64,000 bases of DNA from Ruegeria arenilitoris (GTDB lineage Bacteria; Pseudomonadota; Alphaproteobacteria; Rhodobacterales; Rhodobacteraceae), in NCBI RefSeq assembly GCF_013031355.1, contig NZ_WPZO01000003.1:1-64000 (forward strand), read 5' to 3'. Below the pieces are notes generated by a model, which did not search any database, was not told where the DNA came from, and saw nothing but the letters and a program-made list of their open reading frames with translations. The translations under genes and the position numbers were made by a program. Positions 8,606-17,599 of the stretch are shown piece by piece; position 1 is the stretch's first letter; every line of letters begins with the position of its first letter.

Positions 8606-10174
8606 TCACCCAGCCCGCATCGCTTCAGGTGGCAATTTAATCGGAAACTTGGACCGAACCTCTTCATCAGTCTTGCTGCCAAAGTAGTTCGGGTAGTGAT
8701 TGCTTAGGATGTCGTTCACAACCGACCTACTCCGCTCGAACATGTCCTGACGGCCTGCCTTCTCCCAAGTGTCAGTCAGTTCCCGATCCATCAAGGTGGG
8801 ATAGACATACTCGGTCTCCATGTATTGCAAGGTCTGCGCGTTACCAAGGAAATGACCGGGATCTATTGCGCATTCATGGATGACGTCGACCGAAAGCGTG
8901 TCGTCACTCACCTCGATCCCGCGCAGCGTTCGAGAGATCATGCCCGCTGCCTCGTTGTCGATGACCATCGATTCAAAGCTGCAGCCCATCAGGCTGCCGA
9001 GCATCCCGCCAAACTCGCACAACCGGTTTGCCCCAGCATGGGCCGCCAACGCAAAAGTCAGCGCTTTTTCCAGCCCATATTGCGCGTCGGGGATTTTGGA
9101 ATCCGTCATGCCACATCCGACGCTGGTTGGCAGGTTGTAGAAATTGCCCATCTGGATAGCTGCGGCCGAAATCAGTGCCTGTTCACCGCTGCCCCCTGTA
9201 AACGATCCAGTACGCAGATCAGTGATGAAGGGCCATGCCGCAAACACTACCGGGGTCCCCGGATTGATCAGGTTGGCAATGGCGACGCATGACAAAGTCT
9301 CGGCCACGGCTTGAGCCAAAGTTCCGGCCAATGGCGCAGGCGACGTCGCCCCGGCCTGTGGAGGAACGGCAAGGTCACACACAAGGCCCATCTTGGCTGT
9401 ATCGATCAGGATTTCCAGATTTTCCCGTCCGAACCTAAGTGGGGATACGATCGGGCAGCCGCCGAAAATGACCGAGGGTTTCTCAAGGAACTTGCCCTCG
9501 CCGCCCGATGCCAAATCGAACATATGGATCGCGTCCTGAATGTGTTCTCGAGTGCGGAACGTCAGGCAGGACGGCTTTTCGCTTCCTGCCAGAATAGCGT
9601 AGAGCATACTCATGTCATGCTCGTAATCCTGTGGCACATCCGTTGCCAGTACCGTGTCGCCTGTCATGTGAATGTTGTCGAGGCGATCGACCAGACGCGT
9701 GAAATCGTAAATATCCTTGAGCGTTGATGGCCGGTAACTACGCGTCTCTGCGTCAAACGTGGTCACCGCCGTGCCTGAGTTCGCATAGTACACCTTGTCC
9801 TTGGTGCAGTGCATGTCGTCCTTGCCGGCTCGCGATCCGCGTGCGTGTACGTAGAATTCGCTGGCGGCCTTGGCCAACAGGTCTTCCATCAATGCGCGAG
9901 GAAAGCACAGCCTGCCATGCTCGTTCACCATCGCCCCTTTGGGCAACACGAGATCAAGGACTTCCTGCGTGGGGTCCCCTACCCCAGTGCGTTCCAGAAT
10001 GCTGAGCGCGGCTTCGTGAATGCGCACCATATCTGAGTCCGCCAACGGCTTGTACCGGCCACCCGAGATGCCGGGCCAGATTGCCTGCGAGGCGGCGTTA
10101 CTAGTCCGCACCGCTGCTCGTGCTTCACGTCCGCCCCCGCGCCGCCTTGATCTGCGCTGCGTTAGTTCTGTCAT
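8606..10174 (-). CDS. Trimethylamine methyltransferase (MttB) family protein, non-pyrrolysine
   Basis: 522 residues with the MttB-family TIM-barrel pattern. The start follows CGGAGAAAG. The frame has no internal TAG, so it is the non-pyrrolysine branch. Characterised members of that branch (MtgB, MtcB, MtpB) move a methyl group from a betaine-type quaternary amine to a corrinoid protein. It is the last gene of the minus-strand operon, 25 bases after the Rieske gene. No corrinoid protein or reactivase is encoded in this window, so either the partner is elsewhere or the protein works differently in this aerobic setting. The N-terminal 30 residues are unusually arginine-rich. Substrate unknown. 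Confidence 0.85.
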   Translation of the reverse strand: MTELTQRRSRRRGGGREARAAVRTSNAASQAIWPGISGGRYKPLADSDMVRIHEAALSILERTGVGDPTQEVLDLVLPKGAMVNEHGRLCFPRALMEDLLAKAASEFYVHARGSRAGKDDMHCTKDKVYYANSGTAVTTFDAETRSYRPSTLKDIYDFTRLVDRLDNIHMTGDTVLATDVPQDYEHDMSMLYAILAGSEKPSCLTFRTREHIQDAIHMFDLASGGEGKFLEKPSVIFGGCPIVSPLRFGRENLEILIDTAKMGLVCDLAVPPQAGATSPAPLAGTLAQAVAETLSCVAIANLINPGTPVVFAAWPFITDLRTGSFTGGSGEQALISAAAIQMGNFYNLPTSVGCGMTDSKIPDAQYGLEKALTFALAAHAGANRLCEFGGMLGSLMGCSFESMVIDNEAAGMISRTLRGIEVSDDTLSVDVIHECAIDPGHFLGNAQTLQYMETEYVYPTLMDRELTDTWEKAGRQDMFERSRSVVNDILSNHYPNYFGSKTDEEVRSKFPIKLPPEAMRAG

Positions 10175-10199
10175 GTTCTTTCTCCGAATTTTGCGCGTC

Positions 10200-11399
10200 T
10201 CAGATCATGCTGAAGTAGTTGCGATAAAAGCCAGGAATGCTCCATTCCATCTCGGACAGTGGCCCCGGCACGAAACCGTGGGAATTCACGCCTTCCTGAT
10301 TGTGACGGATGATCCGTTCGTCATCCAGCGACGTCACGTGCCAGAGCCATGTCAGAGCATCCTTGTCATAGTCCCGCCCCTCCACCGCGTCGCCACGCAC
10401 GTACCAAACGATCTGAATATCCGTTTCTTGAAGGGTACGTGGGACAAACCGATACCCGACCATGTGATCTGCATAGACAAGGAAGTAATTCAGCGTTCCG
10501 ATCCCCAGATCAGTAGCTCCGCCATCGTGGGTTTTCAGTTCTCCCAAAGGCGGCGCCAAGGGAGCCCCATCCTTGCTACCTGTCATGTAGCCAGGGAATA
10601 GCGGGTAGCGTCGCCAATAGACATCGGCACCCGGCGCGACTGCGTTTTCTCCAGTCAGATCAAGCTCCTCAAGAGGGATGCCGGCGTCTTTCATCCGCTC
10701 ATGCAGTGCCCCGCTGAACTCCAGAACTTGCGCGGGGTCTTTCAGCGAGTGACTGCGCGAGTAATCCTGATGGGACGGCGCGCAATGATAGCATTCCAGA
10801 TAGTTTTCCAGGGCCAGCTTCCAATTAGCCGGAACCGGGTATGAGGCCTCATGGGCAATCTTCAGGTTTTCAAAGTCGAACGGCTTTGAAAGCGGGGCCA
10901 ATCGCTCCAAAGCAGCATCCAGCGGCGGGGCGGTTTCAGCCGCGCAGACAAATATCAGACCCTGAAAGATCTTCACCTGAACCGGGAACAACCCGTACTG
11001 GCCTGGGTCAAAATCCGGCCCCATTGACCGCCCGTTTCGAAGCTTGCCGTTCAGGTCAAAGGTCCACGCGTGATACGGGCAGATGAAACTGCGGGCCTTA
11101 CCTTTTCGTTCAATGCACACGCGCGATCCCCGGTGGCGGCAAACGTTCAGATGCGCGCGCACCTCACCCTCGCGATCCCGAACGACAATCACGGACTCGG
11201 TCCCGTAGTCGAACAGGAAGTAGTCCCCCGGTTCAGCGACTTGGCTAACATGACCGACCCAGATCCAGTTTCGGCTCCAGAACATGCTGATATCGTTGTC
11301 GTATACCGCCTGAGACGTATAGAAATGACGCGGCAAGGCGAACCCTTCCCGCTGCGCTTCCATCAAGTCGCGCATTACTTGCAAGTCATCTTTTGGCAT
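10200..11399 (-). CDS. Rieske-type aromatic-ring-hydroxylase-family oxygenase (GbcA/Stc2-like demethylase)
   Basis: 399 residues from ATG 11399, chosen because AGGTG precedes it; an ATG at 11411 overlaps the upstream stop but has no ribosome site. The Rieske cluster ligands are C87, H89, C107 and H110 (CRHRG and CPYHAWTF). The mononuclear iron motif is ENYLECYHCAPSH, with H205 and H210. Relatives acting on betaines (glycine betaine, stachydrine, carnitine) hydroxylate an N-methyl group, which leaves as formaldehyde. The ABC transporter and flavoprotein context favours that role over ring hydroxylation. No reductase partner is encoded in the window. Confidence 0.82.
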   Translation of the reverse strand: MPKDDLQVMRDLMEAQREGFALPRHFYTSQAVYDNDISMFWSRNWIWVGHVSQVAEPGDYFLFDYGTESVIVVRDREGEVRAHLNVCRHRGSRVCIERKGKARSFICPYHAWTFDLNGKLRNGRSMGPDFDPGQYGLFPVQVKIFQGLIFVCAAETAPPLDAALERLAPLSKPFDFENLKIAHEASYPVPANWKLALENYLECYHCAPSHQDYSRSHSLKDPAQVLEFSGALHERMKDAGIPLEELDLTGENAVAPGADVYWRRYPLFPGYMTGSKDGAPLAPPLGELKTHDGGATDLGIGTLNYFLVYADHMVGYRFVPRTLQETDIQIVWYVRGDAVEGRDYDKDALTWLWHVTSLDDERIIRHNQEGVNSHGFVPGPLSEMEWSIPGFYRNYFSMI

Positions 11400-11407
11400 A
11401 GCGCACC

Positions 11408-13474
11408 TCATTTAGTTTCAAGGGAAACGATTTCGCGACGGAAAAACTCGCGGTCGATATCGCCCGCATCGCGTTCGAAATTCCGGGCGGCCATGTGACC
11501 AGAGTACACAGCGTCAGCGATCAAACCGGGATTTGCAGCATCACCGATCAGTTCCAGCTTTGACAGCGGACTATCGGCCAAACCACGAAGCTCATCGTAA
11601 AGGGCGGTCTCTCGCGCTCGCTGCGTCACCAAGACGACAGAACTGCATTCAATGGGTCGTTCTCGTTCCGTGTAGACGCATCGTAATATTGCCTGGCTGG
11701 GCGCGACGCTGGTCAGGGTTTGGGACAGGGTCAACCGAACGCCCTTCTCCAAAAGGCTGCGTTGCACTTTGGTCTGTTCCAACGTCAATTCGGTGAACGG
11801 CGAAACCATCGAGGCCGGGGTTACAAAGACAACCTCTTGCCCGGCCTGAGCCAAATGGTCCGCCAACACCCCGCCGAGATAACCCTGATCATCATCGTAG
11901 ACCATAATCGGGCCGTCCTCCGGCACAACGCCTGACATGATGTCGTCCGGAGTGAGAACCAGCGAGGCTGATTCAATTGATACACCGCGAAACGCAGATT
12001 TCCCGCGACCGTCTCGCCGCCATGTTGCACCAGTGGCCAGAAAGACATTCGGAATGCCCAGCTCGACAACCTCGCTTGCTGACAAACGACTGTCGGTGAA
12101 CAGGTGGACATTCCCACGTTGTTGCAGGTCGTAAATCCTGTGATCTGTCACGCGCTTCCAGGCGGATAGTCCGGTCAGGCCGGATTCCTGCAACACACGG
12201 CCGCCAAGCTCTTGCTTTGCTTCGGCCAGAGTGACCTCATAGCCCCGGCGCGCCAGCTGCATGGCGCATTCAAGCCCAGCTGGACCGCTGCCAACTACAA
12301 GCGCAGCTTCCTCATTTCCCCGGCGTTCAATGATTTCAGGATGCCATTTCCGCCGCCATTCTTCGCCCATCGTCGGATTTTGAGTACACCGGATTGGAAC
12401 CCCAAGCGCATCGGATGACACACAGATGTTGCAGCCGATACACTCACGGATTTCTTCAACCCGACCCTCCTTGATTTTGTTCGGAAGAAACGGATCAGCG
12501 ATAGATGGGCGTGCCGCACCGATGAAATCGAGGATGCCCTTCTTAACCAGCGACACCATCAAATCCGGAGAAGTTAAACGCCCCACTCCAACAACGGGCT
12601 TGGAAGTCACCTGCTTGACGAACTCGATGTATGAGGTTTGAAAACCATCGCGGGGCTCAAAGCGCGTCGTTGCAGAGTCATTGCTCCAATCCGCGACGTT
12701 CACATCCCAGAGGTCCGGCAGCTCGGCCAGCAATTCGACGACGGCCCGGCCCTCTTCCTGTGCCTGCATCCCGTCAGATCCCAGCATTTCATCAACTGCG
12801 AACCGCAGGGCGATGGCGCAATCGTCCCCAACTTCTTCTTTGGTATCTTCCAGAAGTTCGCGGGTCAGCCGCACCCTGTTCTCAATTGAACCGCCATATT
12901 CATCGGGCCGGTCGTTGAACTGCGGCAGCAGAAAATGATGCGGCAACGTCATGTGATGTCCGGCATAGACATAAACGATATCAAAGCCCGCCTCGCGCGA
13001 GCGCCGTGCCGCGTCCCGGTGCCACTTGCGGAACTCGCGAATGTCCGACTTGTCCATTGCCCTAGCCTGTTTCGGGTATGGCGTCTGCAGGACGAGCTCT
13101 GATGGCGCCAGCAGAGGAGCTCGGGTCAAGTGATTTTGGGCATGGTGCCCGTTGTGCGCCAATTGGATTGCCGCAAGCGATCCCTTCTCATGAATTGAGT
13201 TGGTTATCAGACGCAGTGCCGGAATATCCCGATCGTCCCAAATTCGGTTCTCAGAATAAGGTGACAAATCCGAAGTTGGATGAATCTCGGCCTCCTGAGT
13301 GGACACAACGGCCCAGCCGCCCTCAGCCTTCATTGCGCGCATGGCGGCTTCGGCCTGAGGTCGCAAATGCCCCAGCCCGTTGCAATGGGGCACCTGATAG
13401 AAGCGGTTTCGGGCCGTCACTGGCCCGATTTGAACCGGTTCGAAGAGAACAGAATATCCGTCAGCGCCTGACAT
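11408..13474 (-). CDS. TMADH/DgcA-like FMN and Fe-S flavoprotein N-demethylase
   Basis: 688 residues. An old-yellow-enzyme-type TIM barrel (1 to about 335) is followed by a 4Fe-4S motif with C345, C348, C351 and C363, then a Rossmann dinucleotide domain starting at VVGSGPAGLECA (about 393). This is the plan of trimethylamine dehydrogenase, DgcA dimethylglycine demethylase and N-methylproline demethylase. They oxidise an N-methyl group to formaldehyde and pass electrons to a flavoprotein carrier. TGGAGGAAG precedes the ATG. Next to a Rieske oxygenase, it would remove a second methyl group from the product of the first step. Which methylated amine is used is not shown. Confidence 0.85.
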   Translation of the reverse strand: MSGADGYSVLFEPVQIGPVTARNRFYQVPHCNGLGHLRPQAEAAMRAMKAEGGWAVVSTQEAEIHPTSDLSPYSENRIWDDRDIPALRLITNSIHEKGSLAAIQLAHNGHHAQNHLTRAPLLAPSELVLQTPYPKQARAMDKSDIREFRKWHRDAARRSREAGFDIVYVYAGHHMTLPHHFLLPQFNDRPDEYGGSIENRVRLTRELLEDTKEEVGDDCAIALRFAVDEMLGSDGMQAQEEGRAVVELLAELPDLWDVNVADWSNDSATTRFEPRDGFQTSYIEFVKQVTSKPVVGVGRLTSPDLMVSLVKKGILDFIGAARPSIADPFLPNKIKEGRVEEIRECIGCNICVSSDALGVPIRCTQNPTMGEEWRRKWHPEIIERRGNEEAALVVGSGPAGLECAMQLARRGYEVTLAEAKQELGGRVLQESGLTGLSAWKRVTDHRIYDLQQRGNVHLFTDSRLSASEVVELGIPNVFLATGATWRRDGRGKSAFRGVSIESASLVLTPDDIMSGVVPEDGPIMVYDDDQGYLGGVLADHLAQAGQEVVFVTPASMVSPFTELTLEQTKVQRSLLEKGVRLTLSQTLTSVAPSQAILRCVYTERERPIECSSVVLVTQRARETALYDELRGLADSPLSKLELIGDAANPGLIADAVYSGHMAARNFERDAGDIDREFFRREIVSLETK

Positions 13475-13566
13475 TGCCGCGCTTCCTCCAGAAAAATTGG
13501 AACAGTTTAGTGGGATTTGGCGGGGTGCCGAGCTCCCGCCGTTCCCGGTTGTGTTGTCAGCTGTGC

Positions 13567-14622
13567 TTAGAAGCCGGCCTTGATGCGCTCGAACTCTTTC
13601 AACATCTTCGCTTCAAGCTCGGGGTTAACCGCGTCGAAAAACAGGCTGCCGTCAAAGAAGCTGTCTACATCCGAAAACCCATAGGTTTCGATCAGTTCCG
13701 GATCTGCCTGTGCAAAAGCGTCTTCGTTGGCGTGCGCGTACCCCCAGCTTTCGATGATGTATTTACCGCTTGCGGCAGAGCTGAGCGCGTTGAGCATGTC
13801 ATAAACCTGCTCATCCGACTGTTTGGCGGATTTTAGATGCACATAGCCGCAGACCCATGTAGCGATGCCCTTATCCACATCACGCATCATTACGGCCGGA
13901 GTTTCGTTCCAGATCAGGTTCAGCTCCGATTGGTTCCAGCCCCAACCAAGCGTCACCTCTCCACTGGCAATTGCCTGATCCAACTGGCCCGCATCAGACC
14001 AGTAAAAGCGCACATTCGGATGAATAGCGCGCAAGTAGTCCGCGGCTTTCTGGAATTCCTCGTCGCTCATGTCGGTATAACTGGAAGCACCGGTTGCCAG
14101 CGCCGCCATCGCAAAAGCGCTGGAAGCAGCATCCGGGACAGCTACCTTGCCCTGATAGGCCGGATCCGCCAGCAGTTGCAGCGAAACATCGTCCGCCGAG
14201 ATCATATCGGTGCGATAGATCAGGCCGGTGTTGCCCCATTCGAACGGCACCATATAAGTCTGCCCGTCAATCGTGATACCATCGACCTCTTTGATCTTTG
14301 GCATCAGTTTGTCCCAGTTTTCCAGCTTGCTGGTGTCGATCGGCTTGATCATGTCCGCCGCCACCCATTTTCTAAGGGCGTCCGTACAAGGATGGGCCAG
14401 ATCAGCCTCAAACCCTGATTGTAGCTTGGTAAACGCCTCTTCAACGCTGCCGAAATAGGTGTAGCTGGGCGCGCCGCCGTACTTTTCGACATAGTCGCCG
14501 TAAAAGCCCTGATCTTCGTACCCGGACCAGTCAAACACGGTCAGGTCAGCCGCATTGGCCAGAGCTTGGCTTGCTGTGAAGGTGGCAACTACCGCTGCTG
14601 TAAGTGATGCTGTTTTGTTCAT
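13567..14622 (-). CDS. ABC transporter periplasmic binding protein (PotD/spermidine-putrescine type)
   Basis: 351 residues. The first about 24 form a signal peptide ending at ALANA. The mature protein begins ADLTVFDWSGY and continues with the bacterial solute-binding pattern of the PotD/PotF class. VWDSG-type polyamine aspartates are not obvious, and many aromatic residues (YTYFGS, FEWGNTG, FYWSD, GWGWNQ) could form a cage for a quaternary ammonium group. It overlaps the ATPase gene by four bases and lies 92 bases before the flavoprotein gene. The ligand is probably a methylated amine rather than a free polyamine, by context only. Confidence 0.82.
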   Translation of the reverse strand: MNKTASLTAAVVATFTASQALANAADLTVFDWSGYEDQGFYGDYVEKYGGAPSYTYFGSVEEAFTKLQSGFEADLAHPCTDALRKWVAADMIKPIDTSKLENWDKLMPKIKEVDGITIDGQTYMVPFEWGNTGLIYRTDMISADDVSLQLLADPAYQGKVAVPDAASSAFAMAALATGASSYTDMSDEEFQKAADYLRAIHPNVRFYWSDAGQLDQAIASGEVTLGWGWNQSELNLIWNETPAVMMRDVDKGIATWVCGYVHLKSAKQSDEQVYDMLNALSSAASGKYIIESWGYAHANEDAFAQADPELIETYGFSDVDSFFDGSLFFDAVNPELEAKMLKEFERIKAGF

Positions 14623-15734
14623 TTTTCTCCTCCCAAAGACTCACGTTTGCCCAAGTCGATCACCGAGGCGCTTTGAACCCCCAACCAAACGGTGTCACCG
14701 CGGCTATGATCGACTGTGTGAAAGTAGTTTGGCACCGCGACGGCAATGCTGTCGGCCAGCCCGTCGATGCGGACGTAATAGTGGACGCTCTCGCCATAGA
14801 AGGCGACGTCTGACACCTCGCCCTGAACATAGGCGTCATACCCCTCCGGTTTTTCCGCGCTGACCTCCAATTGCTCGGGCCGAACGCCGACCAACAGTTC
14901 CTTGTCATGCGCCTGAACATTGGGGTTCACGCCGATTGTCATCTGGCCAAACCCCTGAACATTTACTTCCAACGTTCCAGAGTTATCGGCCACGACTTCC
15001 GCATCCAGAAAGTTCATCCCCCCGATGAAAGAGGCCACTTCACGGTTGCAGGGTTGGGAATACAAGACTTCGGGTCTATCGACCTGCTTGAGCCGCCCTG
15101 CGAACATGACGCCGATCCGGTCGGACATGGTCATCGCTTCGTACTGGTCATGCGTCACCATGACGAAGGTAATGCCAAGCTTTTGCTGCAGCCGGCGCAT
15201 TTCCAACTGCATCGCTTCGCGCAGGTTCTTATCCAGCGCGGACAGAGGCTCGTCCAGCAACAACACCTTTGGTCGCATGACCAGCGCGCGGGCCAACGCC
15301 ACGCGTTGTCGCTGACCGCCAGACAACTCATTGGCCTTGCGTTCCTGCAAACCGCCGAGCTCAACCATCTCAAGCGCCTCGGCAACGCGCTCCTTGATTT
15401 CCTTCCGCGAGAGCTTTGACTTGCGCAAACCGAACCCGACATTGTCGCCGACATTCAGATGCGGAAAGATCGCATAGCTTTGGAACACCATGTTGGTAGG
15501 TCGTTTGTTGGCGGGCACCTCGCCCATCGCCCGACCATCAATCCGGATCTCACCTTCTTCATGATCCTGAAATCCTGCGATGATGCGCAAAGCCGTTGTT
15601 TTCCCGCAGCCCGAAGGGCCAAGCAGCGAAAAGAACTCTCCCTCTTTCAAGGTCAAGTTCAGATCGGACACAGCCACAAAACCTCCAAAGCGCTTCTCAA
15701 CTCCTTTGATTTCGATGATGTTCTGTTCGCTCAT
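14619..15734 (-). CDS. ABC transporter ATP-binding protein (PotA type)
   Basis: 371 residues from ATG 15734, which AAGGAA precedes. Walker A is GPSGCGKTTALR (about 44-55), the signature is LSGGQRQRVALARAL, and Walker B is VLLLDEPLSALD, followed by the H-loop VTHDQYEA. The last about 130 residues form a TOBE-type domain, usual for PotA/MalK-like importers. It energises uptake with the two permeases upstream and the binding protein downstream. Confidence 0.88.
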   Translation of the reverse strand: MSEQNIIEIKGVEKRFGGFVAVSDLNLTLKEGEFFSLLGPSGCGKTTALRIIAGFQDHEEGEIRIDGRAMGEVPANKRPTNMVFQSYAIFPHLNVGDNVGFGLRKSKLSRKEIKERVAEALEMVELGGLQERKANELSGGQRQRVALARALVMRPKVLLLDEPLSALDKNLREAMQLEMRRLQQKLGITFVMVTHDQYEAMTMSDRIGVMFAGRLKQVDRPEVLYSQPCNREVASFIGGMNFLDAEVVADNSGTLEVNVQGFGQMTIGVNPNVQAHDKELLVGVRPEQLEVSAEKPEGYDAYVQGEVSDVAFYGESVHYYVRIDGLADSIAVAVPNYFHTVDHSRGDTVWLGVQSASVIDLGKRESLGGEK

Positions 15735-15754
15735 CTTGTTCGGTTCCTTTGGCA

Positions 15755-16549
15755 TCAATCCGAGGACTTGGTTGAACGGCGGCGGAAATACTCGGCTATC
15801 AGCAGCAGCAAGACAGACGAGAGCAATAGCAGCGACCCAAGTGCCAGGGTATTGGGCAGCTTTGCCGGGAACCGGATCTGGCTCCAGATATAGACCGGCA
15901 GTGTCGGACTGTTGCCGGACAGAAAGAAGGCCAATACGAACTCGTCAAAGGACACGGTGAACGTGACCAGAAGGCTGGCGATGATGCCCGGAGCGACAAT
16001 GGGTAACGTGACACGGCGAAAGGTTCCGACAACACTTTCGCCAAGGTCAAAGGCAGCCTCTTCCAGCGATTGATCGAAATCGTCAAAAGCGGATTTCATA
16101 ATCGACACGGCAAAAGGCAGCGCAACGAACACATGCCCAAGGATCACAGTTGTCAGCGATGGCTTCAGCCCGACGCTGATGAACAGAACCAGCATCGAAC
16201 TTGCGACAATGATCCCGGGAATGACCAGCGGAAGCATGACCAGACCCTCGGACATCTCACGCCCCTTAAATCGATACCGAACATAGGCGCGTGCTGCGAA
16301 AAGACCCAATGAAGTTGCCATAAGAGCCGCCACGCTTCCAACGATCAATGAGTTCACCATCGCTTGCAACAGCGTGTCCTGCTGACCCAACTGCGCGTAC
16401 CATTTCAACGTGAACCCCTTTAGCGGGAAGGCCACGATGGTCCCGTCATTGAACGAAAACAACGGTAAAAGCAGAACCGGCAGGTAGAGAAACACAAGGT
16501 AGGCGATCGCGTAGACAAGCAACCAGGGGATACGAATGGCTTTGGTCAT
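15755..16549 (-). CDS. ABC transporter permease (PotC type)
   Basis: 264 residues with about six hydrophobic helices. The EAA loop is EEAAFDLGESVVGTFRRVTLP in the fourth fifth of the protein, where the ATPase docks. The start overlaps the end of the other permease by four bases, showing translational coupling. It belongs to the spermidine/putrescine (PotC) branch of the MalFG family and forms half of the membrane channel of this importer. Confidence 0.87.
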   Translation of the reverse strand: MTKAIRIPWLLVYAIAYLVFLYLPVLLLPLFSFNDGTIVAFPLKGFTLKWYAQLGQQDTLLQAMVNSLIVGSVAALMATSLGLFAARAYVRYRFKGREMSEGLVMLPLVIPGIIVASSMLVLFISVGLKPSLTTVILGHVFVALPFAVSIMKSAFDDFDQSLEEAAFDLGESVVGTFRRVTLPIVAPGIIASLLVTFTVSFDEFVLAFFLSGNSPTLPVYIWSQIRFPAKLPNTLALGSLLLLSSVLLLLIAEYFRRRSTKSSD

Positions 16550-17409
16550 CTGATCCTCCGCCCCAGAACGGTGGCAACCACCACGAACAGGATTGCGACG
16601 CAGCCGACCGAAAGCATGGCAAGCAGAGAAAGGGTTGCACCCAAAGGCCAGTTATTGGCCGCGCCGAACTGCACCTGGATCAAATTAGCCACCATTTTAC
16701 CCTGCGAACCACCGACCAGAGCCGGAGTGACGTAGTCGCCCACAGTAGGGATAAAGATGATAAGGCAGGCCGCGATGATCCCCGGCACCGTCAGGGGCAA
16801 TGTCACGCGAACAAATCTTTCAAGCTTGCTGCAGCCAAGGTCGGTCGCGGCCTCCAGCAGACTTCGGTCGATCTTTTGCAGCGACACATAAATCGGCAGG
16901 ATTGCAAATGGCGCCCAGGCGTGGGCAAGCGTAAGAACAACGGCGAATTCGTTGTATAGCAGGAATGTCAGCGGCTCCTGTATCAGCCCCAACGAAATCA
17001 AAGCCGAGTTCATGACCCCGTTGAAACCAAGGATCAGCTTCCAGCTAAACACCCGCAGTAAGTAGCTGCTCCAAAATGGGATAGTGATCAGCAATAACCA
17101 GAGGGTCTTCTTATGCGTTCGAAATGCGATGAAGTAGGCGATCGGGTATGCCAGACAGACCGTTGCCAGTGTCACCGCCCCTGCGATTGCAATCGACCTG
17201 ATCATCAGGTGCCGAACCAGCGGGTCGGTGAACGCCTCTTGGTAATTCGCCCATGTCAGCGTTCGATCAATCTCGACATAGGTCTGGGTCCAAAAGCTGT
17301 AGGCAACGAGAATGCAAAGAGGCACGGCAACTAACAGCCCGACGTAGAGCGTCGCAGGCGCGCTCAGTGCTAGGCCCTTGCCCGTTTCACTTCGAATGAC
17401 TCCAGCCAT
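16546..17409 (-). CDS. ABC transporter permease (PotB type)
   Basis: 287 residues with six or so membrane spans and the EAA motif LLEAATDLGCSKLERF ahead of VTLPLTVPG. It is the first gene of the seven-gene minus-strand operon and partners the PotC-type permease, with which it overlaps. The start lies about 50 bases from a perfect palindrome, and the divergent TetR-family gene begins at 17600. Together these suggest ligand-controlled expression of the whole uptake and demethylation operon. Confidence 0.87.
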   Translation of the reverse strand: MAGVIRSETGKGLALSAPATLYVGLLVAVPLCILVAYSFWTQTYVEIDRTLTWANYQEAFTDPLVRHLMIRSIAIAGAVTLATVCLAYPIAYFIAFRTHKKTLWLLLITIPFWSSYLLRVFSWKLILGFNGVMNSALISLGLIQEPLTFLLYNEFAVVLTLAHAWAPFAILPIYVSLQKIDRSLLEAATDLGCSKLERFVRVTLPLTVPGIIAACLIIFIPTVGDYVTPALVGGSQGKMVANLIQVQFGAANNWPLGATLSLLAMLSVGCVAILFVVVATVLGRRIR

Positions 17410-17457
17410 GCTTCCCTTTTGAACTTTGCTTTCGGTGGCGTAACGACATCAATCACA

Positions 17458-17477
17458 AAATGGACAATCGTCCATTT
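17458..17477. promoter_or_regulatory. Palindromic operator candidate for the demethylation operon
   Basis: AAATGGAC (17458-17465) and GTCCATTT (17470-17477) form a perfect 8-bp inverted repeat with a 4-base spacer, between the divergent permease and TetR genes. Its AATG outer arms resemble those of the 7.1 kb operator, in keeping with the two regulators being paralogues. Confidence 0.6.
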
Positions 17478-17599
17478 AAATCTGGAATTTTCGGGCTAGC
17501 TGTGTCAACTGGTATTTTCATAACCGGGTCTGGCCAATTTGACATAGGCCGCTAAAAGGCACGGCAAGACACTGAAAACAAACAGAACCGCCTGATCAA

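Noticed and set aside
8606..10174. Pyrrolysine-containing MttB
   Set aside because: The frame has no internal TAG codon, so pyrrolysine insertion is not needed.
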